A DNA stretch of 64,000 bases from Dryococelus australis (GCA_029891345.1 CM056995.1:212053047-212117046); one strand, 5' to 3'; counted from the stretch's first letter, positions 48,641-60,195 are shown. Numbers and translations are program-made. Notes: a model not told the origin generated them from the sequence alone.

Positions 48641-48804
48641 CATCTTGAACAGTCTTAAGATATGGGAACTACTTTCCATCCTTAGTTACCAAATTTACTG
48701 TGCGAATGTCACTCAGCGCGCCCTTTAAAATATATGCAGGCAGGGGTACTGTATTTTTCTAAGGCTCATTTCTAAAGTGCTCACTTTATCGCGAACAGCC
48801 TTTA
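48640..48804. mobile_element. Partial copy of ~410-bp TIR element
   Basis: 'gggaactactttccatcc.t', 'atgcaggcaggg' and the end TTATCGCGAACAGCCTTTA match one end of 57301-57711. A minus-strand SINE starts about 15 bp to the right. Confidence 0.6.
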
Positions 48805-48818
48805 TGCTGTCGCCTAAG

Positions 48819-49048
48819 TGAGGTGAGTGAATGAAGTGATTTGGACGGCTCTTAAGATCTAAGTCTTGAGAGCCGATGAGGGTGATTGATGTGAGTATGG
48901 AGCATCGCCGAAATGAAAAGGGTGGGGGAAAACGGGAGATCCCCGAGAAAACCTGCCGACCAACAGCATCGTCCTGCACAATTCCCACATGCGAAAATCC
49001 CGAGTGACCCGGCCGGGGATTGAACCCGGATCGCTTTGGTAAGTGGGG
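48819..49048 (-). mobile_element. tRNA-derived SINE family 1, head truncated
   Basis: On the minus strand a B box (CGGGTTCAATCCCCGG) is followed by the full family body and a TCATTCACTCACC-type tail. The A-box part of the head is missing. Confidence 0.8.
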
Positions 49049-49298
49049 AATGTGCGTTTAAAGTTCCCCGAAGTACTGCGTTTAAAGTTCCAGGCGAAAA
49101 CCGCTCCGCTACATTTCTTGTTACATTTTATGAAGGTCGCGCCAGTGAAGAATTTTTTTTTGTAGACGGAACGAGTCACTTACTACAACCACTTATATTA
49201 CACGGATAAGGAATATAGTTGCTGTAAATTGGCCGCAATTATCTTTCCGATCCTCGCAGCCGTAATATTACATTAAACGACACGTTCCAGACATCCAA

Positions 49299-49558
49299 GG
49301 GGGGCCGCAGTGGTGAAGTGGTTAGAGTACTCGCCTCATACCTAGGCGAGCCGGGTTTGATTCCCTGCGGGGGTGCTCACCAGATTTTCGCATGTGGGAT
49401 TCGTACCGGACAATACCACTGTTCGGCGGGTTTTCTCGGGATCTCCCGTTTCCCTCGCCCTTGCATTCCGGCATTGCTCTATTCTCACGTCAATTCAACG
49501 TCGTCGGCTCTGAAGATCGATGTTAAGAGCCGCCTAAATCTTTTCACTCCACTCCACT
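49299..49558 (+). mobile_element. tRNA-derived SINE family 1, complete copy
   Basis: GGGGCCGCAGTGGTGAAGTG head, B box GGGTTTGATTCCC, family body and TTCACTCCACTCC tail. CAGACATCCA occurs on both sides (49288-49297 and 49559-49568), a clean 10-bp target duplication. It lies about 250 bp from an opposite-orientation copy (48819-49048). Confidence 0.9.
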
Positions 49559-49861
49559 CAGACATCCACAATTGGCTCTGCAAACGCCAAACGTTTTCTT
49601 GTTGTGTGGGTGTTGATGAACTAATAGGAGAGGGGTGTATTTTCGTTGTCAGAACAAACCAATCTCCACACAGGCGGTGCCAGTGGTTGAGATTGCTGCG
49701 TAACCTTCGGACCAAGAAATTCGAGTGCCGCGTGAACTACTTATGTGTGTGTTGCTTTAGATGAATATTTAGGACTTTATGTTAGAACTGTATATAAGCC
49801 GGACCCATTCTAGGCCTCCCGGTACAAAGTGAGTACATTATAAACCATAACATGGAAACTA

Positions 49862-50779
49862 TACTGTAAAAATTTGTGTAATTTTACATTAAATGTAAGT
49901 GGCAGCAGTGTCTCCACAGATATCGGTGTTATTTTATACCTACATGTGTCAATTTTTTTTACTCTCCATCCAAGTAAATTTGTCCTACAATTTAGTAAAA
50001 TAACATATTACTAACTAACTTTACATAGAATGCTGTAAAATTACTATTACTACGTAGAAGAAAATAAACTTCAATATTCGTGTATTTTCTGCCAACGGCT
50101 AGTACATTTACAGACATCGCAATTGTAATTACACTACTATGAATGTGTATTTTCTCACTGACAAAAAGTAAAAATTCTGTTTCACTGTAATTGTAATTAC
50201 CCAATATCTGTACATTTTTCACTGTTTTGCCAAGCAATTTTACCGTCAGCGTATGTTCTTTTACAACTGCGTCATGTCAATTCACATGCTTTGTATTTGT
50301 ATTCTTATAATTATCATATTAATTTACTCCGTTTGGAAACTTGGTAGTTTATCAGAGTTATAAAAAGTTATCTCCCAAGTGTGGGAATCAATTGATTTCA
50401 GTTAGAGAATCGGTAGTTATATACAAAGGCCAGCATATTCCATCAGTTAGAGTTAAGGTTTCCTTTTTGAACACACTGAAGGAGTTCAAAATAGTTCTAC
50501 TCACTACCGCTAGATTACATGTTTTAAACTAAAACAAGGTTTTAATACAGTGAGTGTGTGTATTTTGAAACATACATCAAAATATGTAAATTAACACCAA
50601 CATTGCGTTTATTAAGATATCGATTCCAGTATTTTCAACAAAGACATGCAGTAGTGTTTGGATTATTAAGAACATTTGGATAAAATCACACGTACTATAG
50701 TTGTTATTACAAATTACACATACAAAATGTAGAATGATCAAAATTTTGTATGCGTATTTTTACACTTTTTTTTACAGTA
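49862..50779. mobile_element. Possible CACTA-like element
   Basis: The left end TACTGTAAAAATTTGTG and the complement of the right end TACTGTAAAAAAAAGTG form short TIRs. Subterminal GTAATTTTAC/GTAAAATTAC motifs recur. There is no coding. The ends resemble the CACTG ends of the elements at 27197 and 55875, but the first base differs, so the assignment is tentative. Confidence 0.4.
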
Positions 50780-53370
50780 TGTGTAGGTACCTGTACGACA
50801 GATCGCGTGTACATTTTAGAACTTGAATAATAATATATTTTATTCTTCTTTAGATTATTTCTCATTTTTGTAACAAGCTTGTTAACTGAATTCTTCATGT
50901 TTTCCATATTATTACATTTTAAATACTGGAACACACACAGAGCATTTCGCAGGATTGTTCTAATTCTTCAACTAGCCGGGGAATATGCTTCTACCTCCAC
51001 ATTTCCTGCACCATTCTTTCTTTTCCATGCGCAGTTTTTAAGCTACTTACATGTCTGGCTCCGAAAAAGAACTCCTCTGGCCTCATTTGGAAGAGAATAA
51101 AATATCTCGCTAGCGTGGCAACTATTTCATCTGCTCATAACTGTTGGTAGGGAGGCCTGATTTCCCCGAGATAGTGTCCCACACGCGTTACACATCAATA
51201 TCCTGAGAGCAAACCTGCTGTTTCCTTCTTGTTATTGGACGCGAGTCTATATGTGAAGACGTTTTTATATTGATTGGATCAATCAGAATTAGGTTACTCA
51301 AGAGATGAGAGTTGTGTTGTGGGCTCAGCTGGGAAGTTAGTTGAGGCAAGCTGGAGAAGCTCCATGGCGCTGCAAGGCGCCATTGCGGGGGCCATATGTA
51401 TTATGACGACAGGATGGCAGGAAGAATTCAGGCCAGGGATAGCTAGAGTACTGCATGAATCATACAAGTTGGCAAGATCTTAACAGTTCTACGAATGTTT
51501 ACTTTTAGTTTATGTATCATTTCGCCATCGGCTGGTGCGTCAATTGGATGCTACACAAAACAAGGAAATGGTTTCCGGGGGAAAATGGTGTGTTTAGGAC
51601 ATAGGCGCATAATTAATGGCCCAATAGAAATCACTAGTAATCAAAATCGTTGTAGCCGAAATATATGTTACTTTAAAAATTACGCCGAGCTTGCGAAATA
51701 ATAAAACTATTGATATATGTTCGTAAATTTGTTATTTTACATACGAAATATATTCATTTCAAATTTTTAGCTGGTTAGGTCCGTGAAAGAGCACACAGAT
51801 GGCGCGCACGACATGGCAAAGTGTGTGAACCGCTCCCGGTCCGAACAGATGGCAGCAGGTTCGCCGCCTCTTTCCTGCTTTTTAAAACTTGATTTTTCTC
51901 CAATTGCTGTCTCGAAACCACACGAATTTGAAATATATTTCGTCATTTCGAACACCTATACATTACTGCTTTAGCATGAAGATTAGTTTATAACACTTAC
52001 AACCGCTGTTTTGTGACCACGTAAAATAAAATATATTAATTAATCTAGGAACTATTTGTTATCGCGTATTTTATACTTTCTGATGTGCGTCGGTAACACA
52101 TTCAGAATAGCCAACTTAATATTAACTTTTGTTCGTTCGTGCATCAGCTGATACACGATTTTGTAAACGGCACTTTGTTTGTTTCGCATACGTCAAGTTG
52201 CCACTCACTGACTGTCAAAATCTTGCTATCTTATATAAGATAGACAGTATATAAGAGGCCGTACGGCGCTCCGCCACCTCAATGACTGGACTGACCAGAT
52301 ATCCAGGCTGTCGAGAGTGCAGTTCACGAGCCGCACCGGGGTGTCCAGGGTCGACGCCAGCAGAAGGTCGTCACGACAACTCCACGACGAGGGCCCAGCC
52401 GTTCGACTCTCAATTTGCGTGACTGCGTGTCGATGCACAGTGGTAAGAGAGAATCCGAAATAGGCGCAGGAAGGGACGATCCTTAAGAAGTAATGTTAAA
52501 CGTGAGAACTTAAGAGAAATTAAATCTAGCGGAAGGTTATTATAATTGTTGTTACGAGAAAGACAGATTAGTATGAGAACTGCAATCGAGATAATTATGG
52601 AATGGATAAATGTATTAGCCTTGATACTTAAATACTTAGTAACTAGCGCACTTGGTTAAGTATTATAAGTTGTTCTTTCATTCCATCTGTGGTTACGCTT
52701 CCCATTGCACGTTCCGTGTTAGGAAACCAGCCAGGGCCGTGCATAGCCTTAAAAAAACGGGGGGGGGGGGGGGAGAATAAAAATATAAAATCCCCCTCCC
52801 CCCGATATAAATAATACAAATTTAGATTTAAATTGACGTTCATATTCACGTATCTCATTATAAATACGTGCATTGAACTATTATACACTTTAAATCAGTA
52901 CACTTTGATCATCCAAGACTTTAGTAGTATAAAATATGTGAACCAGTTGACTTCTGGGAAATATCGGTGAAGTCTGCTCTTTCCTCGAGCAGAAAATATC
53001 GGCGCGAGCTCAACTTTTCTCCGCGACTCGGGCGGAAACCGAGGACTGCTTCTGATTGGTTGTTCTAGGTTTCCACAAGGGAGGATCATTGCTCAAGTTG
53101 TGCATTTAATTTTGGGAAGGGGGGGGGGGGGGTAGGGGGGTTTAAGAATAAAATTTTAAAACCAATATTGATGGAAATTTTATTGTGTTTGTGCAAGAGT
53201 TATCTGATATAAAATACAAACTAAGCTCTTAAAAACTGAAGCAGTTGCATACGTTTATAATTGTTTTAACGGAATGATGGCATAAGTATCTCTCCAGTAC
53301 TGCAGTTCAACTCGTAGTAAATTTTGTTTAGGAATTTGGAAAACTGGCAGCCTGCAGCAACACCCTGTCG
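50780..53370. other. Mostly unannotated; one GC-rich open block
   Basis: 52250-52442 is GC-rich and open on both strands. The plus strand ends in CACAGTG|GTAAGAG, a strong donor, but no acceptor or family is recognised, so it stays a candidate only. 51185-51300 is the second copy of the dispersed repeat at 38540. G runs occur at about 52759-52773 and 53118-53132. Confidence 0.35.
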
Positions 53371-53377
53371 ATGAGTC

Positions 53378-53878
53378 ATGCCGGAATCACATAGCCCCGA
53401 CGCGCACGACACGACGCCCAACAGCCAACGAAATTCAAGATAGATCGTGGTAAGCCTGACCGATTCTGTCGTACGACCAGCAACTTTGGATTAGAAATTA
53501 CTTATATTCTTCGTCGTATCGTGCGGCACGATTCACAGAATGTACAACATTGCAAAACGAAATTGTATTGCAAGATTTCCCTACAATGGCAAATACGCAG
53601 ATTAAAAGTAAAATAAATAGAAAATTACTCTATCCAACTCTTAAAAATAATTATTTTACCTTTGTATGCATTAGCGATACCAAATTGTCATCGTTGTGTA
53701 TTACAAATTTCCCTCTTGTTCTCCGCCTTTGAAACTAACGTAGCTGATCAGCGCCTTCTAAATAGTTAGGCTAAATGCCGAGAGCGTGCTGTAAATACAA
53801 GTTGTCACATTGAAGTGTGTCGTGGTTGCGTTTTTGGTCGTGTCGTGCTGTGTTGGTCGGGGCTATGTGATTCCGGCA
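53378..53878. mobile_element. TIR element (501 bp), TTA-like flanks
   Basis: The left end TGCCGGAATCACATAGCCCC and the complement of the right end are identical for over 20 bases and similar for about 45. TCA precedes and TTA follows, compatible with a Harbinger-type 3-bp target. No transposase. It ends about 145 bp before the start codon of the zinc-finger gene, so it borders or forms part of that gene's promoter. Confidence 0.7.
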
Positions 53879-54022
53879 TTAGAGTCGGATCAGCCGTGAG
53901 CCGCGCGCTGACGCCAGCAGTCTGCCTGCTCTGCGAGTTCGCTCTGTAGTGTGTGTGGTGCTCTGCGTGAGTCGGGACGGACTGGAATGTAACATCGCGT
54001 TTTGTGTTAGTTATATGACAAA
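53879..54022 (+). promoter_or_regulatory. CpG-rich leader/promoter region of the zinc-finger gene
   Basis: This 144-bp stretch is clearly richer in CpG than its surroundings and runs directly to ATG 54023. TAG at 54008-54010 is in frame 12 nt upstream of the ATG and closes the frame, which supports that start. No TATA box is obvious; the transcription start is unknown. Confidence 0.4.
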
Positions 54023-54267
54023 ATGCCGAAAACACTTAAGCACTCGTTTCAGTGTAAGTTTAATGAGGTTATGTGTAACACAATTCATCGAAAAGACAAG
54101 TGGCTAGAGCATTGTAAGAAGAAACACGACTATAAATGTAGACATAACAAACATATCAGTTATAAAGTGGTTGAAGTGAAGACGGATGACAGGCCGTTGG
54201 TGAAGTTCACTGATCCTGAATCTTCTGCTGGCCCCAGTTCCAGTCAACATCATACTTTAAATCCCAG
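54023..54267 (+). CDS. Zinc-finger gene, exon 1
   Basis: Start MPKTLKHSFQCKF in an AAAATGCC context, with an in-frame stop 12 nt upstream. It encodes 81 residues plus two bases before the donor at 54268. It carries the finger-like C11/C18/H30/H35 set, then a Ser-rich end (ESSAGPSSSQHH). Confidence 0.6.
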
Positions 54268-57200
54268 GTAATTTATGTAAAATATAATTTTTTTTTCACG
54301 TTTAGTAGTTAGTATAGCTACTGTCCGGTTGCACAGGACAGTGGCCACAATAGAGTCTACAAGCAACTATATAGCCGGGATTACGATGACTTCAAGTTTC
54401 ACGTAACACTCCACAACTTTAACTTTCACGCATACGTTAAACTTGTTCTTATCTAAAAAAAAATCACACATTTCAAACGACTAAGGAATGGTAGTTTCAA
54501 GATATCACGTTTAGTATAAACACGATTTTGAAGCTTCTCAAATTGGCTAAAAAAACGACTTTTTCAGACAGTCGTATTTAAAAATCTACTCGTCAGATGG
54601 ATATTAAATTAAGAGTTGTTTCCCGCAAATAAAATATTTTTTTATATTATATATTTTTCGTATAAGCGCATGTAAAAGTAACTATGTTACTTTTATGGTG
54701 TCTTACAATAAAAAGTACCAAAATTCTTGAAGTTAGATAAGTTACAGTAAAAGGAAATGCAGTTAGCTACTTCATGATACCTCTGTTATTATGGAGGCCA
54801 TATCAGTCTTGCGACTGGTTGGGAGGGGTGGAAGGAGGTGAATTTACAAAAAATATTAAATTTTAATGTTGTTTGAACTTTAGCGGAACATGTTAAGGCC
54901 GCGGTATTCTATGTATATGACTCTTACGAGAATAATTTTTAAAACACAAACGATAACCGACATTTTAATTTTAAAATTTTTGGATTTGTTGTTTCAAATT
55001 GTGTTTACTATGTAACCTAATTTTTCCAAGACGAGAGACAATATTGTTTAAGCTAATTATTGAATTAACGAAAATCAATAAAAATTTAGTTAATGCAATA
55101 ATTAACAAAAAACCTTACTGTTTTTCATCTTGACATAATTAGGAATCATAGTAAAACCAATTTGCAATATCGGCTACCGTTTGTGTTTAAAAAAAAAATA
55201 ATAATTCTCGTGAAAGCTGCATAAATAGATGATCATGGCTTTAGTTGTGAATATTTATAAGATTTGTATGAGACTAGTTTACTTGTTTGATATTTTACCT
55301 TTGTGTCACTGCTTTTTTGATGTAATACCTCATATAAATAAATATATATAACCCAAAATGATAGAAAATGAGTTTGGCCACTTGAAACAACTTTATTGGT
55401 GTTTACAACCGAAATTTTTTTTTGCCCCGTTCCCGCCACCACCGACAATAACATTTTAGGGGTTGAGAAAATTGCTGCATATGTCAAAAAGTTCTTTCAC
55501 TAATACAGCAAACAATGAAAATAATGAAATAAAGCAAACAATAAAATAACTTCGGAGAGGGGAGAGTTATAATATTGTTTTTTTTTTTTTTTTTCAGATC
55601 AACCATAACCAGTGGTGTTGCTGAAGATGACCCTACAATCGAGGACGCAGATGTTCCATCGACTTCAATTGTGAAACCCCCAGACGAGTCCCAAGATATT
55701 AATCCAACTTTTTATATTGTGGAGGCAGGGTAACTTTTCTCGTAGGAATCATTGTTTTTTTTTGTATTTTTTTCCCCGTATCTGTAGTGTGGTTTTTAGG
55801 AAGTGCAAATAGCTGACAAGGGCGTTTTCACAGTTGTTTTAAGTCACGATAGTTCCATAAGCTCTATAGGCTTACACTGTAAGAAAATTGCAATTTTTAC
55901 TGAGAATTTTTTTGTAATTTTACAAATGCTTGTAACAGTACAAAGAATTCTCTGGTAAAACTACTCGTTTATAAAACTCCAAGGGCTGTGTTTGTAAGAG
56001 ACGTCACGAAATGTTTGTACTATACTGGCCCGTGTCCACGAGCTTCAGCAAAATGGCGTACACTCAACAACGTAAAACCATATATAGCTCTTTGTGCAAA
56101 AACTATGGGTGAATTAAAGTATAGTTGCGAGCAAAAATAAATGTTTGTGTGTGTTATAAATGTACTGCAAATTTAAATAAGGTAAAACACTTAAAACAAC
56201 TCAAGTAATAATAATAAAACCACAGTTTCCATAAAGCCTGACGGTATTACTCATTAAGTGTTAATGTTCCCTAGTTCCACAGAACTTTTCCAAATTAAAA
56301 AAATATTTTCTTTGAAACCAAGTAACTTCCGTAATATTTTATAAATACTTGTATATAAATAAATCTGAATTTTGTTAGTCAAGTTGGTCTCGTGTTTAAA
56401 GTTGCGGACTAATAATACCAGTGATGTGGGCTCTAGTTCCCGTGCTGGCTAAGAGTTATTTTTTTCTAAAATTATTCTTTCAAATATATCTTAAGTTATT
56501 CTCTGTTATTAATTCATCAGAAATGTTTTGTAGAAGAAAATATCGTTTTATGTACACTTCTCAATAATGTACGTTGTATCACACGGCTATAGGCTGTTCA
56601 CGGTAAAGTGAGCACTTTTTAAGGCTCTCCCAACATGCATTAACCACTAATAAATATATCTTATTGCAGCTTCAGGCATTAAATTTAGAGGGCGATGAAA
56701 TGTATACACTGTGTTTATTGGTCTCGTTGCAATGTTTATATAAAAAGCTGCAGGAAGATGGAAATTGGATGAAAGGAAACATTTATAAGGGCCTTAAAAA
56801 GTGCTCACTTTACCGTGAACAGCCTATATCATTTCTAATATTACAAATATATGTTTTGCAGATTTTACAAGAAAACTGTTCGTAGTTTTAAAAAGGAGTT
56901 TATTAGAAACTGGGTTTCCAAGGATTTTTCTTGTAAAAGTACAAAAGAAATTTTATAGAGTATTTTCACGGTGCAGTCATCCGTCCTTCCTCACCCTCTC
57001 ACCGCCCTATCGACAATCCGCGGCCAGCGTTACTCAAGCTTCCGCGAGGCCCCGGTTCAACCTTGAACGACTACTGTGGTTCGAGGGGCGGAGATATGTC
57101 ATGCCTGTGATTGACACCTCGCACCTGACGGCGACCGACACCTTCCTGAAGGTTGGGGGTTGCCTCCTCCACTCAAGAAACAACTCGGATGTCGAACTGG

Positions 57201-59626
57201 GTCATCTGATCCACGGGTACTTCCGGAAATATCCAGGAAATGTCTGCACGTCTATAAACACAGCCCTCGCCCCGCTTCGCCGGTGGGAGTTGTAGGGCGC
57301 TATAGGATGTTCACTTTTAAAAGAGCACGTTTGAAAGCCCTGCTTAAGATCTACTTGTATACGTGTTGTGTATTCTTCCGCCTTATATAAAATTAACATT
57401 GCCATGGGCCACATCACTTTATTCAGGCGTCGATTAAGCGAAACTGTGGAATTATTAGAAAAGTAATTATTATACAAAACTTGTTCATAAAAAAAATTCA
57501 GAATATGAAATAAATAATTTACGACACCACAAATGGATAACTAACACTTTTTATTCGAGTTTTAAAATGGGGAACTACTTTCCATCCATTGTTACCAACT
57601 CCACTGGGCGCATGCCAGTCGGTACGTCCGTTAAAATATGTGCAGGCAGGGGCAGTGACGTTTTGCTAAAGTTGATTTCAATAGTGGTCACTTGATCGTG
57701 CACAGCCTTTATGTTCCGGTATGTAAAGCGAGCGGCGGCGATGAGCTGGGAGACTAATGCCGTGTCCATATTGGCAGATTTTGTTGATGAAATGATCACG
57801 TGACCCGATTTTTAATATAAAAATAGTGACGTATTTGGTAATTTGGTATTTCGTATTTTTTATCTAGCGGATATTAGCAAAAATACAAATTAACAAAGTC
57901 AGCACCGTGTTTGTTTTTATTTTAAAAACGCACGCGCGAATGCGTAAATAAAATGACTTTATTATGTCTGTTTTAACCATTAAATTTAGATATAAATTTT
58001 ATGCACTGTTAATGTAATAATGTGTTGCCGCGAGTTTTAAACAAGTTACTATCAACAACGTCCGAATTGATACCTACCAAATAACGAATTTACAAAATAA
58101 CGAAATAACGAAATTTGTCAATTCGGACACGACCGAAGTGACTGCGTTGACAAATAGACACTCTAGTGTGGCGTGGTTTGTAGCTGATCCGGGCGTCGGA
58201 ACAAACATAGGTGTGAGAACACGAGAGAATGACACACTGGTGCAGTAATACTAATTTACCGTATTATACTGCATTGTTTGTGCTTGCATGACTAATTATT
58301 CATTAATTTGATTGGTGTAATTGGATATTCAGTTTTATAGTCTATTCGCGGATATCTCTTGAATATACAATGTATCAAAAGTGTTTTACACTTATGTTAT
58401 CATAAACGTATCTTATTTTCCGTTAAATTAAATTTTAACATTTATCCTATCAATAAATTATAATAATTAATTTATAACAATATTAATAAAATCAGGGAGA
58501 AAATAAGTATGTTAGTAATGTTTGGAAAAATAGGTCTTGTGCAAAGTTTTACTACACTGTGTACGCACGAATGCAATTGGCGCAATTTCCTGGACCTTAG
58601 TAGGCTTTGTTTGAATTAGGCGGACGTATATCCTGGAAGTAGAATTTCAGCATGACTTCAGAGAAGTGTGAAGTAACCGTGAATATACTATAGTTTATTA
58701 GTTTAACAGATGATGGTAGTTTAAGTGGTTTAGAACACAACATGGAAAAAAATGGCCGTATGTGATTTTTTTTGTAGCACTGCGAATACATCGAAATATA
58801 ATTTCGTGCTTTCATCTCATTAAGACCATAATCCTCATGCGTCACAGTCCAGTTTTCTGCGCATAAATTGCGAGTGTTTGGCGTGTTTTTATTTCAGATG
58901 CAAATTGATGTATGGACAGAATTTGCATATGATGCTGGAGTTTTTCAATCATTATTATTTGAGGAAGACTATATTTGGTGGGGAACTTTGTAATGCTGAA
59001 AGAATGGTTTCACGTACTTTTTTAATTGGTAAATGGTTATAAAAATTATTAGTTGCACACCATAGCATTGTTTTTGAACACAGAGTTTAGAAACGAACAA
59101 ATAAGAGGTAATGTTTCTACAGTATGTTGAAATGCTTTTCTGTAGCAGGGGAGCTTGGTGTTTGGAGAAGGTATATAAAAATTTACGAGGGTTTATTCAC
59201 AGTATCTTCACATATTTTAAATCAAACTTTTGGAAAATCATTCCATATGTGACGTGCTTGGTTGTTCTTTAAATATTTCGTGCATCATAAGAGTTTTATA
59301 CATCTGTAAAAAATAAAGTGTTTAATTTTTTAATTGATTAAACATTTTCATATAGTTTATGTATAAATTCAAATATTTTATTTATTATTAATATGAATAA
59401 AACACAGATAAAATACGTGTGTTGGTAATCCCTGTTAAGTAATAGATGTCATGCAAAATATTATTGATATAAGTGCATAAAATTGCGCTGCGTTGTCCCT
59501 TTGACGTAATTTCTTTGAGTTGGTTAAGTTGTGTTTTCACAAAACGGTGAATAGCTTGCAAGTATTATTTAAGCCTTCTGACCTGCTTTAATTTACGTTT
59601 CAGATGTCGCAAACAATTTTTTATGA
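54023..59626 (+). CDS. Multi-exon gene, C2H2-like zinc-finger protein (unknown family)
   Basis: Exons 54023-54267, 55598-55729 and 58898-59028 splice in a single open frame: donors CCCAG|GTAATT, GCAGG|GTAACT and AATTG|GTAAAT; acceptors TTTTTTTTTTCAG, TTTATTTCAG. Phases agree at each junction. A fourth acceptor (TACGTTTCAG|ATG, exon from 59604) adds DVANNFL and TGA at 59624-59626, giving about 176 residues. Residues C11, C18, H30 and H35 form C-x6-C-x11-H-x4-H, a C2H2-like spacing, within a basic region. Residues about 82-125 are acidic and rich in S, T and P (EDDPTIEDADVPSTS), like a linker. Exon 3 is Cys- and aromatic-containing (MLEFFNHYYLRKTIFGGELC). I do not recognise the family; nucleic-acid binding is inferred. 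Introns hold a CACTA-like element and three TIR elements. The fourth exon is the least certain. Confidence 0.6.
55598..55729 (+). CDS. Zinc-finger gene, exon 2
   Basis: 132 nt after a 17-base T tract and CAG; donor GG|GTAACT at 55730. The exon is open only in the frame set by exon 1 and would stop at once (TAA at 55731) without splicing. It encodes the acidic, low-complexity linker ending NPTFYIVEAG. Confidence 0.6.
56385..56455 (+). repeat. tRNA-like head inside a CACTA-like element
   Basis: TAGTCAAGTTGGTCTCGTG resembles an A box/D-arm and GGGCTCTAGTTCCCGTG a B box/T-arm at tRNA-like spacing; 'ggactaataat' sits where an anticodon arm would be. It is not a credible functional tRNA. Confidence 0.4.
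56588..56828. mobile_element. 240-bp TIR element, copy 4
   Basis: Left TATAGGCTGTTCACGGTAAA and right TTTACCGTGAACAGCCTATA are perfect inverted repeats over these 20 bases, the best-preserved ends of the family here. 241 bp, non-coding, nested in the CACTA-like element. Confidence 0.85.
57301..57711 (+). mobile_element. ~410-bp TIR element, complete copy
   Basis: Left TATAGGATGTTCACTTTTAA and right GATCGTGCACAGCCTTTA are inverted. The body includes CTTAAGATCTACTTGTATAC and 'tattcttccgccttata', the text shared by the copies at 10140, 34536, 43300 and 63136. It lies in intron 2. The preceding 56975-57295 is GC-rich with short open frames and is unidentified. Confidence 0.75.
58336..58692. mobile_element. 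TIR element related to 13968-14375
   Basis: TATAGTCTATTCGCGG at the left and CCGTGAATATACTATA at the right; body text GGGAGAAAATAAGTATGTTA and 'atatcctggaagtagaattt' match 13968-14375. 357 bp, in intron 2, 205 bp before exon 3. Confidence 0.7.
58898..59028 (+). CDS. Zinc-finger gene, exon 3
   Basis: 131 nt between TTTTTATTTCAG and G|GTAAATG. In the frame delivered by exon 2 it encodes CKLMYGQNLHMMLEFF and on to MVSRTFLI with no stop. It does not resemble the surrounding repeats. Confidence 0.6.
59390..59560. mobile_element. Fragment of the 13968/58336 TIR family
   Basis: 'aataaaacacagataaaata' then GCGCTGCGTTGTCCCTTTGA align with 13968-14375 ('gaatgcggtacgttgtccct'). Ends are lost. It lies in the proposed intron 3. 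Confidence 0.4.
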
Positions 59627-59943
59627 TGCGTGCTGTACTAAAGTCAACACAACGCTTGTTTCGTTAACGCAGCCAATGAGCTATAGGCTATGTGTTCGGC
59701 TATAATTGTATGAACCAATTATGACCTGATCTAGTCACACTTCTTAGGGAATAATTTCCCCACATGCGAGATCATTGGTGACCGAGCTTTGCGGTGTATA
59801 GTAGAGACCAAAAATTACCTACACGTGCGTAATGTACACAATTGTGTACACTAGGTCAGAATGGGTTAAGCAAGTTTTCTGAAAAGTTTTAAGTAACCAT
59901 GAACGGGGTATACGACATATGCTATGGCTAGAGATCTGCAAAA

Positions 59944-60189
59944 TTCGTATTACTACTTGCTACCACGCGAGACTTCACCATCCTGTACCTACTTGAAGAA
60001 AATTCGTGATTTAACTGTATGACACCTTTAATGCAGGTCGCTCGCTTGACCTCTGAGCTTTTACAATTGGTTCAAAGTGACCCTGGGGCGAGTTGCACAA
60101 GTTGTCTGCCAATGCGAGCAGTGGAAAGAAAACACGACATTTTGTAGTTCAGCCTGTCGTCGAGAAATAACGCGAATTTCGCAGTTCTC
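59944..60189. mobile_element. TIR element, 'GAGACCTGC' family
   Basis: Left GAGATCTGCAAAATTCG and the complement of the right end GAGAACTGCGAAATTCGCGT are inverted repeats of the family at 20933. Non-coding. Confidence 0.65.
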
Positions 60190-60195
60190 TAGGCC

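Larger units (their letters stand above)
55875..56973. mobile_element. CACTA-like element in intron 2
   Basis: The left end CACTGTAAGAAAATTGC and the complement of the right end CACCGTGAAAATACTC give short imperfect CACTG-type TIRs. Subterminal GTAATTTTAC/TTTTACAAG motifs occur at both sides. 1.1 kb, no transposase. It contains a tRNA-like head (56385-56455) and a 240-bp TIR element (56588-56828). Confidence 0.45.

Noticed and set aside
49318-49764. 148-residue plus-strand open frame
   Set aside because: More than half lies over the SINE at 49299-49558 and the rest shows no domain.
52226-52438. GC-rich block open on both strands with a strong plus-strand donor
   Set aside because: No acceptor, partner exon or recognised family; kept only as a note.
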